Assembly (NCBI RefSeq): GCF_000306785.1
Contig: NC_017955.1
Span: forward strand, 3,224,001 to 3,288,000
DNA from: Modestobacter italicus
Lineage (GTDB): Bacteria; Actinomycetota; Actinomycetes; Mycobacteriales; Geodermatophilaceae
Reading direction: 5' to 3'
Length of the DNA: 64,000 nucleotides
The translations under genes were made by a program, and so were the position numbers. The notes beneath the pieces are model-generated. The model ran no database searches, had not been told where the DNA came from, and saw only the letters and a program-made list of their open reading frames with translations. Position 1 is the stretch's first letter. Each line of letters begins with the position of its first letter. This document shows, one piece after another, positions 1-6,905 of the stretch.

Positions 1-1
1 G

Positions 2-520
2 GTGCGCACCGACGGCTTCTTCAGCGTGACCACCGCCGCGCGCTCGGCCGCCGAGCGGCTGGTCGAGGACGTCGTCCAGGCGGCCCGGCGGACCACCGAG
101 GAGCGGCGGGTGCGGCACCTGGGCTACCTGGTGGCCGAGGTCGTCGTCTCCCCCGACATCGACGTGGCGCTGGCCGCCCGGGCGCTGCAGCTGGCCGAGT
201 CCTGCAGCTGGCGGCAGCTGGTGCTGCTGGCCGCGGTGGGCCGCCGGGACCGCGCACCGCTGCCGATGGCCCCGCTGGAGGACGACCCGCGGGCCTGGCG
301 GGCCTGGGGCGCCCGGGAGGACGTCGCCGACCTGCAGCGCGCCGGGCTGCTCGACCCGCCGCCCACCGTCGTCCGCCCGGGCTCCCGGCCGCGGCTGCGC
401 CCGGCCGACCTGCGGCTGACCCGCCGCGGTGTGCTCCTGCACCGGTTGCTGGCGCTGGACTTCGTCCGCGAGGACGACGTGCAGGCGGCGCTGGCCGACC
501 TGGACCTGCCGCCCGCCTGA
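2..520 (+). CDS. Hypothetical protein, possibly 5'-truncated by the window edge
   Basis: The frame is open from the first bases of the window and can start at GTG at base 2, but the true start may lie upstream, so the 172 residues are a minimum. I do not recognise the family. The protein looks helical and soluble: it is rich in Ala, Arg and Leu, has a central stretch CSWRQLVLLAAVGRRDR, and shows no signal peptide or membrane segment. Its stop TGA overlaps the ATG of the next gene by one base (TGATG), so the two are probably translationally coupled and act together. Codon bias is strongly G/C-ending, as in the real genes around it. Confidence 0.6.
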   Translation: MRTDGFFSVTTAARSAAERLVEDVVQAARRTTEERRVRHLGYLVAEVVVSPDIDVALAARALQLAESCSWRQLVLLAAVGRRDRAPLPMAPLEDDPRAWRAWGAREDVADLQRAGLLDPPPTVVRPGSRPRLRPADLRLTRRGVLLHRLLALDFVREDDVQAALADLDLPPA

Positions 521-2331
521 TGAAGGGCGGCGACGAGGACGTCGACGCCGCTGTCTCCCGCGTGCTCCCGGAGCTGACGCCGGCCGCCGTCCTGCTCACC
601 GACACCCCGGAGGAGGCCGTCCGGCTGCTGGGCGCCGCGCTGGGCCGCCCCGGCGCACTGGACTCCGGCGGGGCCGCGCGCCGCGCGCTGGCTGCGGCGC
701 ACCGGACCGGCCAGCAGCAGCTGATCGGGTCGCTGGACCTGTCCCCGTCCGAGCAGGACCCCGCGCTGGCCGAGGCGCTGCGCGCGCTCCCCGCCACCGA
801 CCGGGCGGCGGCCGTCCTCGAGCTGCTGGACGCCGGGCCGCACGGAGGCGCCGCGGTCGCTGCGCTGCGCGCGGAGCTGGCCGGACGGGACGAGCAGGCC
901 CGGGCCGCGCGCGCCCGGCAGCGCTCGCTGTTCGCCGTGCCCGGCACGGCACCGGGGCCCGAGGTCCCGGCCGCCCCGCTGCCCGAGCGGCTCGCCCGGC
1001 TGGCCGCCGGCCGGCGTCTCCCGCCCAGCGCGGCGGACACGGTCGCCGGCATGGTGACCGCCGCCCGGGCGGCCCGCCGCCGCCGACGGCTGCTGCTGGG
1101 GGCCGGCGCTCTCGTCGTGCTCGCGCTGGCGGTCGTCGTCCCGGTGCTGCCGCGCGGCGCACCGGCCCCGGCGCCACCGCCCGCCCCGTCCGCCGTCCCG
1201 GTGCCCACCGGGCCCTCCGTCTTCACCGGGGCTCCCCGCGGGTCGCTCGCCGGGGACGAGGCGTTCCTGGCGGGCCTGGTCGCGCTCGACTGGCCCCCGG
1301 CCCGCGCCGCGGACCCCCGGCGGGTGGTCTACGCCGGCGACGTGCCCGGCGGGCGGTGGGCGCTGCTCACGTCCGGCGGCACGGCGGACCGGCCGGCGGC
1401 AGCGGCGTGGTTCACCGGCCCCGCGGGCGCCGGACCGGACGGCCTGCGGCTGGTGTCGGGCTGGAGCACGCCCGACCCCGGCCGGCCGGTCGCGCTGACC
1501 GACCCGGCCACCGGCAGCCTGGTGGTGCTGGCCGCCCCGGACGACCAGGTCGCGGTGTCCGGGCGGCCGGAGGTCACCGCGGACGGCGGCGTGCAGCGCG
1601 CCTACGGTCTGGTCGGCACCGCGGCCGGCCTGGCCGAGGTGCACCTCCGACCGGTGCCGGGCGCCACGGGTAGCTCCGTCCAGCTGCTCTGGCGACGGGC
1701 CGGCCGGTCACCGCAGCCGCTCACCCCCGCCGTCGTCACGACGGAGGCCGCACCGGGGACGCCCCAGCTCGACCGGGTCCGCCCGGCTCCCCCGCCGGCC
1801 CGCGGGGACGCCGCGGTCGGTCCTCAGCTGGCGTCCGTGCTGGACCGGCTGGGCCAGCCCGCGCACGACGCCGTGGTCACCGTCCTCTGGGCCGGCGACG
1901 TGCCCGGCCCGCACGAGCTGCCCGCACGGGTGACCGTCCTCGCCGTCGGGCAGCAGTCCGGAGCCGCGGTCGTCACCGCGCCCTACGGCCTGGCCACCGG
2001 CCCGACCGGCGCGGCGGGCAGCTCGGTGTGCGTCACCGGGGTGCTGCCGGCCGGCGCGCCCCTCGAGGAGCAGGTCGTCGCGCTGCGGTGCGACGTCCGG
2101 GCCGGTCTCGCCGACCCCGCGAGCGCCCGGTCCCTGGTCGTGCTCGCCGCGCGCGACGCGGCCTCGGTGCAGCTGTTCGACGCCGCCGGGACCGTGCTGG
2201 GCGAGCACCCGCTGACCGACGGGGTCGCCGTCGTCGGCTCCCCCGGCGACGTCGCCCGCGTCCTGGTGCACGGTCCCGGGGACGCGGTCACCGGGGCGGC
2301 CGTGCTGGCGGAGGCCGACCTGTCCGGCTGA
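520..2331 (+). CDS. Hypothetical single-pass membrane protein with large extracytoplasmic domain
   Basis: A 603-residue protein coupled to the preceding gene by a TGATG overlap. Residues 1-185 are predicted cytoplasmic and helical. They end in an Arg cluster (RAARRRRR, about 184-190) directly before one membrane segment (about 190-210, LLLGAGALVVLALAVVVPVL). A Pro/Ala linker follows (about 212-230), then roughly 370 residues outside the membrane with no signature I recognise. The layout resembles a membrane-anchored sensor or anti-sigma-like protein. The cytoplasmic piece RALPATDRAAAVLELLDAG recalls sigma-factor region 4 spacing, but that is too weak to assign a function. It converges on the AraC-type gene with only four bases between stops. 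Confidence 0.75.
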   Translation: MKGGDEDVDAAVSRVLPELTPAAVLLTDTPEEAVRLLGAALGRPGALDSGGAARRALAAAHRTGQQQLIGSLDLSPSEQDPALAEALRALPATDRAAAVLELLDAGPHGGAAVAALRAELAGRDEQARAARARQRSLFAVPGTAPGPEVPAAPLPERLARLAAGRRLPPSAADTVAGMVTAARAARRRRRLLLGAGALVVLALAVVVPVLPRGAPAPAPPPAPSAVPVPTGPSVFTGAPRGSLAGDEAFLAGLVALDWPPARAADPRRVVYAGDVPGGRWALLTSGGTADRPAAAAWFTGPAGAGPDGLRLVSGWSTPDPGRPVALTDPATGSLVVLAAPDDQVAVSGRPEVTADGGVQRAYGLVGTAAGLAEVHLRPVPGATGSSVQLLWRRAGRSPQPLTPAVVTTEAAPGTPQLDRVRPAPPPARGDAAVGPQLASVLDRLGQPAHDAVVTVLWAGDVPGPHELPARVTVLAVGQQSGAAVVTAPYGLATGPTGAAGSSVCVTGVLPAGAPLEEQVVALRCDVRAGLADPASARSLVVLAARDAASVQLFDAAGTVLGEHPLTDGVAVVGSPGDVARVLVHGPGDAVTGAAVLAEADLSG

Positions 2332-2335
2332 CCGC

Positions 2336-3142
2336 TCAGCCGGCTCCACCGCGCCGGCCGGCGGACCGGGCGTAGGCGGCCGGCGTCGTGCCGAGCATCC
2401 GGCGGAAGTGCCGGGTCAGGTGCGGCTGGTCGACGAAACCGGCCGCGGCGGCCACCTCCGCGGCGGGCATCCCGGCCAGCAGCAGCCGGCGCGCGAGGTC
2501 GACCCGCCGGCCGGTCAGGTAGCGGTGCGGCGGCAGCCCGTGCCGGCGGGTGAAGGCGCGGACCACGGAGGTGGGGTGCACGTCGAAGAGCGCGGCGGCC
2601 CCCTCCAGCGACAGCCCCTCGGCCAGCCGGGCGTCCAGCAGGTCGCGCACCCGGTCGGCCAGCACGTCGTCCTGCACGTCCGGGGCCCCGACGGCGGCGC
2701 GGTCCAGGTGCTGCCGCAGCCGCTCCAGCACGAAGGCGAGCCGGCTCTCCGCCTCGAGCAGGTCGCCGCCGGGCGCGAGCGTGCGGTGCAGCGCGGACAA
2801 CCGGTCGCGCAGCGCGGCGTCGTCGAAGGCCGGCTGGTCGACCGACCGGTCGACCCGGTCGATGCCCAGCGTGGCCGGCTCCAGGTACAGCACCCGCTTG
2901 CGGAAGCCGGCCGGCGAGGAGGACCGCCCGTCGTGCGGCACCCCGGGCGGCAGCAGGGTGACCAGGGCGCGGGTGGCACCGTGCGCGTGCCGGTCCAGGT
3001 CGTAGCGGACGGCGCCGTCGTCGACGAGCAGCAGCGTCCAGGCCTCGTGGGTGTGCGCGGGGTAGACGTGGTCGGTGAAGTGCGCGTGGAAGACCTCGGT
3101 CAGCCCGGGCACGTCCGGCCGCCAGGCGACCACCTCGCTCAC
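2336..3142 (-). CDS. AraC family transcriptional regulator (AraC-binding N-domain)
   Basis: A 268-residue DNA-binding regulator. The N-terminal half has a cupin-like sensor pattern (FHAHFTDHVYPAHTHEAWTL, then LLPPGVPHDGR). The C-terminal 100 residues carry the two helix-turn-helix units of the family, with the second-helix signature AAAAGFVDQPHLTRHFRRML and the closing GTTPAAYARS. I chose GTG at 3142 because the cupin pattern begins about 20 residues later and upstream sequence in that frame has no coding character. It diverges from the DUF2000 gene across 48 bases, so it may control that gene as well as itself. The effector is unknown. Confidence 0.88.
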   Translation of the reverse strand: MSEVVAWRPDVPGLTEVFHAHFTDHVYPAHTHEAWTLLLVDDGAVRYDLDRHAHGATRALVTLLPPGVPHDGRSSSPAGFRKRVLYLEPATLGIDRVDRSVDQPAFDDAALRDRLSALHRTLAPGGDLLEAESRLAFVLERLRQHLDRAAVGAPDVQDDVLADRVRDLLDARLAEGLSLEGAAALFDVHPTSVVRAFTRRHGLPPHRYLTGRRVDLARRLLLAGMPAAEVAAAAGFVDQPHLTRHFRRMLGTTPAAYARSAGRRGGAG

Positions 3143-3190
3143 GCCAGGAACGTACAAGACCCGCAGTGCCCGGGACCCCAGGCTGGGAGC

Positions 3191-3622
3191 ATGGACACCC
3201 CCGCCGAGACGCCCCGCTGGGCCACCAAGATCGCCGTGCTGCTGCGCGAGGACCTCGCTCCCTGGCAGGCGCTCAACGTCACCTCGTTCCTGGTCAGCGG
3301 CATCACCGCGACCGGCCCCGAGCTGGTCGGCGAGCCGTACCAGGACGCCGACGGCACCGGGTACCTGCCGATGCTCCGCCAGCCGGTGCTGGTGCTGGCC
3401 GGGTCCGCGGAGCTGCTGACGACGGCCCGCACCCGCGCCCTGGACCGCGGCCTGACCCCCGCCGTGTTCACCGCGGAGCTGTTCGGCACCCCCGGCGACG
3501 TGCAGAACCGGGCGGCGGTGCGGGCGGTGGCCGGCACCGACCTGGACCTGGTCGGGCTCGCCGTCCACGGCCCGAAGAACGCCGTCGACAAGGTGGTCAA
3601 GGGCGCCCGCATGCACCCCTGA
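3191..3622 (+). CDS. DUF2000 domain protein (Pth2-like fold)
   Basis: A 143-residue soluble protein. The opening WATKIAVLLREDLAPWQALN and the later LAGSAELLTTARTRALDRGL fit the DUF2000 family, small proteins related in fold to peptidyl-tRNA hydrolase 2, often found beside AraC-type regulators. No enzymatic role is established for the family as far as I know. The ATG at 3191 begins right at the conserved domain. The gene diverges from the AraC regulator and runs into three tandem palindromes that separate it from the nitrite reductase genes. Confidence 0.82.
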   Translation: MDTPAETPRWATKIAVLLREDLAPWQALNVTSFLVSGITATGPELVGEPYQDADGTGYLPMLRQPVLVLAGSAELLTTARTRALDRGLTPAVFTAELFGTPGDVQNRAAVRAVAGTDLDLVGLAVHGPKNAVDKVVKGARMHP

Positions 3623-3624
3623 CA

Positions 3625-3690
3625 GGTTTCGGCGCCGAAACCTCGTCAGGGTTCGGCGCCGAAACCTGGTCGGGGTTCGGTGCCGAAACC
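3625..3690. repeat. Three tandem GGTTTCGGCGCCGAAACC palindromes (terminator-like)
   Basis: Copy 1 (3625-3642) is a perfect 18-base palindrome. Copies 2 (3650-3666) and 3 (3674-3690) are one base shorter in the left arm, and copy 3 has T in place of C at the centre. The copies repeat every 24-25 bases. They fill the gap between the convergent stops of the DUF2000 gene (3622) and nirD (3695), so they could serve as a bidirectional terminator. The near identity of all three copies is more than termination requires. Confidence 0.85.
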
Positions 3691-3694
3691 GGGG

Positions 3695-4021
3695 TCAGAG
3701 CTCGACGACGAGGTCGCCGTCCTCATCGCGGACGGCGAAGAGACGGACCGGGGCGGCGCCGCTGGTGGAGGCGCCGTCGGTCCAGCGGTAGGCGAACAGG
3801 TGCATCGGGCAGACCAGCACGTTCGCGTCGGTCTGCCCGTCGGCCAGCGGGCCGCCGGCGTGCGGGCAGCTGGCCTGGGTGGCGTGCAGCGACCCGTCGC
3901 GCAGCCGGAACACCGCCACCGGGACGTCGCCGGCGACGAACGCGCGGCCCTCGCCGGGCGGCACCTCCTCGACCCGGCCGACGACGAAGGCCCGGGTGGT
4001 CGTCTGCTGCACCACGCTCAT
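3695..4021 (-). CDS. nirD: Nitrite reductase (NAD(P)H) small subunit
   Basis: A 108-residue Rieske-type subunit of assimilatory nitrite reductase. The [2Fe-2S] ligands are present as CPHAGG and CPMHLFAYRW, the C-x-H ... C-x2-H pattern. It starts at ATG 4021, overlapping the nirB stop by four bases (ATGA), so it is translated as part of the nasA-nirB-nirD unit. With NirB it passes electrons for the six-electron reduction of nitrite to ammonium in the cytoplasm. Length is normal for the family. It is the last gene of the cluster and ends just before the tandem palindromes. Confidence 0.96.
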   Translation of the reverse strand: MSVVQQTTTRAFVVGRVEEVPPGEGRAFVAGDVPVAVFRLRDGSLHATQASCPHAGGPLADGQTDANVLVCPMHLFAYRWTDGASTSGAAPVRLFAVRDEDGDLVVEL

Positions 4022-6558
4022 CGGACCGGCACCTTCGGCAGGTCGACCAGCGGCAGCGCGGTGCGGAACTGGCCGGGGGTGGCCGGCTGCCGTCCGTCCT
4101 GACCCCACGGGTCGGTGTAGGCGTCGATCGAGCGCTGCATGCCCTCGTCGAGCTCGGCGAGGATGCCCTCGCTGTCCTCCAGCAGCACCTGCTTGATCTT
4201 CTCCAGGCCGACTCGAGGCACGAAGTCGTAGGTGCGCTCGAGCCAGTTGGCGTTCTCCCGGTAGTACTGCAGGAAACGGCCGGTCAGCTCGATCACCGCG
4301 GCCGGGGAGTCGACCGTGGCCAGCAGGTCGCCCTTGCGGATGGTGGCCCCGGCAGCGCCGCCGACGTAGACCTCCCACTTGCCGTTGCCGACCGCGACGA
4401 CGCCGACGTCCTTGACGTAGGCCTCCGCGCAGTTGCGCGGGCACCCCACGACGGCGAGCTTCATCTTCGCCGGGCTCTCGATGCCCTGGAACCGGGTCTC
4501 CAGGTCGATGCCCAGCTGGGTGGAGTCGCCCAGGCCGAACCGGCAGAAGTCCGTGCCGACGCAGGTCTTCACGGTGCGGAAGCTCTTGCCGTAGGCGTAC
4601 CCGGAGGGCATGCCCAGGTCGTCCCACATCGCCGGCAGGTCCTCCTTGCGGACGCCGAGCAGGTCGATCCGCTGGCCGCCGGTGATCTTGACCATCGGCA
4701 CCTCGTACTTCTCCGCGACGTCGGCGATCCGGCGCAGCTGCGCGGGCGTGGTCACCCCGCCCTTGATCTGCGGGACGACGGAGAAGGTGCCGTCGCGCTG
4801 GATGTTGCCGTGCACCCGGTCGTTGATGAACTTGGCGTCGTTCTCCTGCACGTAGTCGGCGCCCCAGATCATCCGCAGCAGCGAGGTGAGGCCCATCTTC
4901 GACTTCGCGTCCTCGGCGCCACCGGGGGCGAGCGCGGCGAAGACGGCGGAGACGCTGAGCAGGCCCTGTTCGCGGATGGCGGCCATCAGCGCCGGCTTGG
5001 CCAGCGGGATGCCGGGCACGTACCAGGACTCGGTGGGGTCCTCGACGACGTCGCCGTCCGCGGCCCACTCGACGATCTGCTTGACCAGGCCCTTGCACGA
5101 CCCGCAGCCCTTGCCGGCCCGGGTGCGGTCCATGACCCCGCCGACGGTGGTGCACCCGCCGGCCACGGTGTCGCAGATGGCCTGCTTGGACACGCCGTTG
5201 CAGTTGCACACCTGCGAGTCGCCGGGCAGCTCGGCGACACCGACCTCCGCCGCGCCGTCGGACAGGTCGACGAGCAGCTTGATCCGTTCCTGCGGCAGCG
5301 GCGTGCCCCGGTCGAAGGCCTGGGTGAGGAAGGCGACCTTGCGGGTGTCCCCGAGCAGGGTCGCGCCGATCAGCCGGTCGTCGCGGACGACGACGCTCAG
5401 GTGCACCCCGCGCCGGGGCTCGCTGATGACCAGGAACTCGTCGGTGTCCCGCTCGGGCCGGTTGACGCCCATGGTGGCCACGTCGACCCCGGCGACCTTG
5501 AGCTTGGTCGCCGTCCGGGAGCCGTGGTACTCGGCGTCCGGGTCGGTGCCGGTGAGCAGGTCGGCGAGCACCCGCGCCTGCTCCCACACCGGCGCGACCA
5601 GCCCGTAGACCTCGCCCCGGTGCTGCGCGCACTCCCCCACCGCGTAGACGTCGGGGTCGTCGGTGCGCAGCTGGTCGTCGACGACGACGCCGCGCTCGAC
5701 CTCGATGCCGCTCATCAGCGCGACCTCGGTGACCGGCCGGATGCCGGCGGCGACGACCAGCATGTCGGCGTCGACGGCCCGGCCGTCGGCGAGGACGACG
5801 CCGCGCACCCGGTCGGGCCCGATCACCTCGGTGGTGCGGGTGGCCAGGTGGACGACGATGCCCAGCGCCTCGACCGACTGCCGGAGGATGGCGCCGCCGT
5901 CGGGGTCCAGCTGCTGGTTCATCAGGTGGGTGCCGGCGTGGACCACCTCGACCTGCAGCCCGTGGCCCTGCAGCGCGCGGGCCGCCTCCAGGCCGAGCAG
6001 CCCGCCGCCGACGACGACGGCCTTCTCGTGCTCGGCGGCCGCCGCGAGCATCGCCCGGGTGTCGTCGATGGTCCGGAACCCGAACACGCCCGGGAGGAGC
6101 TCCTCCTCGGCCCGGTACAGCCCGGTCATCGGCGGGATGAACGAGCGGCTGCCGGTGGCCAGCACCAGCTGGTCGTAGGGGGTGCTCGTCCCGTCCGAGG
6201 CGTGCACCACCTTGGCGTGGGTGTCGATCCGCTGGACCCGCACCCCGGCGCGCAGCTGCACGCCGTTGTCGGCGTACCAGTCGTGGCTGTTGAGGACGAT
6301 GTCGTCCTCGTGCTCCTCGCCGGCCAGCACGTGGCTGAGCATGATCCGGTTGTAGTTGCCGTGCGGCTCCTCGCCGAAGACGGTGATCGCGAACTGCTCG
6401 CCGCCGCCGCGCTCGAGCACCTCCTCGACCACCCGGGCGCCGGCCATCCCGTTGCCCACCACGACCAGCCGCTGGCGGGTGTCGACGCCGTCCGCGTCGT
6501 CCATCGCGAAGTGCAGCGTGCTCACGCCCTCGGGGCGCCCGCCCAGGACCGCCGTCAT
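4018..6558 (-). CDS. nirB: Nitrite reductase (NAD(P)H) large subunit
   Basis: An 846-residue cytoplasmic enzyme reducing nitrite to ammonium. In order: FAD-binding VVVGNGMAG (about 32-40); NAD(P)-binding VVVGGGLLGLEAA (181-193); BFD-like [2Fe-2S] cysteines C451, C453, C485 and C488; and the siroheme/[4Fe-4S] ligands C666, C672, C706 and C710 in TCVGTDFC and GCPRNC. All key residues are present. The start overlaps the stop region of the upstream nitrate reductase gene and the stop overlaps nirD, so the three genes form one operon. A start about 18 codons further in (MDDADG) is possible. No nitrate transporter or siroheme synthase gene is nearby. Confidence 0.97.
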   Translation of the reverse strand: MTAVLGGRPEGVSTLHFAMDDADGVDTRQRLVVVGNGMAGARVVEEVLERGGGEQFAITVFGEEPHGNYNRIMLSHVLAGEEHEDDIVLNSHDWYADNGVQLRAGVRVQRIDTHAKVVHASDGTSTPYDQLVLATGSRSFIPPMTGLYRAEEELLPGVFGFRTIDDTRAMLAAAAEHEKAVVVGGGLLGLEAARALQGHGLQVEVVHAGTHLMNQQLDPDGGAILRQSVEALGIVVHLATRTTEVIGPDRVRGVVLADGRAVDADMLVVAAGIRPVTEVALMSGIEVERGVVVDDQLRTDDPDVYAVGECAQHRGEVYGLVAPVWEQARVLADLLTGTDPDAEYHGSRTATKLKVAGVDVATMGVNRPERDTDEFLVISEPRRGVHLSVVVRDDRLIGATLLGDTRKVAFLTQAFDRGTPLPQERIKLLVDLSDGAAEVGVAELPGDSQVCNCNGVSKQAICDTVAGGCTTVGGVMDRTRAGKGCGSCKGLVKQIVEWAADGDVVEDPTESWYVPGIPLAKPALMAAIREQGLLSVSAVFAALAPGGAEDAKSKMGLTSLLRMIWGADYVQENDAKFINDRVHGNIQRDGTFSVVPQIKGGVTTPAQLRRIADVAEKYEVPMVKITGGQRIDLLGVRKEDLPAMWDDLGMPSGYAYGKSFRTVKTCVGTDFCRFGLGDSTQLGIDLETRFQGIESPAKMKLAVVGCPRNCAEAYVKDVGVVAVGNGKWEVYVGGAAGATIRKGDLLATVDSPAAVIELTGRFLQYYRENANWLERTYDFVPRVGLEKIKQVLLEDSEGILAELDEGMQRSIDAYTDPWGQDGRQPATPGQFRTALPLVDLPKVPVR

Positions 6559-6905
6559 CAGACCTCCACCAGCCCGAGGTCGACGACGAGCTCACCGGTG
6601 ACGCCCACCGGGGCGGCGGCGTGCAGCTCGACGACCGTGCCGCCGTCGAGGTCCTCGACCACCCGCAGCGGCACGTGGCAGTCGCCCTTGGCGCCGATCG
6701 GGAACCAGCGCATCGGCTCGCCGTCCCGGACCAGCAGCAGGTAGACCAGCTCGTCGGTGGAGTTGCCGCCGCGGAAGTACAGCGCCTGCGCCGTCCGTCC
6801 CTCGGGGACCTGGTAGCGCAGCGCCGGGTCCAGCGGCCCGGGCTTGCCGAGCCCCTCGCCGGTGATCGGGTAGACGCCGTGCAGGAAGCGCGGGGTGCTC
6901 TTCAC
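6558..6905 (-). CDS. Alternative internal start: 115-residue nitrate-cluster protein inside the nasA frame
   Basis: Inside the nitrate reductase frame lies GTG at 6905, preceded by GGAGGAGGA (6914-6922) at an 8-base spacing. This is one of the strongest ribosome binding sites in the window. From here the frame encodes a compact 115-residue domain (PRFLHGVYPITGEG, LYFRGGNSTDELVYLLL, WFPIGAKGDCHVPLRVVED). Upstream, the nitrate reductase sequence has already reached its normal family end and passes through low-complexity linker. The simplest reading is a separate small gene whose upstream neighbour lost its stop codon, leaving both a fusion and a free form possible. Function unknown; its place between nitrate and nitrite reductase suggests a role in that pathway. 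Confidence 0.6.
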   Translation of the reverse strand: MKSTPRFLHGVYPITGEGLGKPGPLDPALRYQVPEGRTAQALYFRGGNSTDELVYLLLVRDGEPMRWFPIGAKGDCHVPLRVVEDLDGGTVVELHAAAPVGVTGELVVDLGLVEV

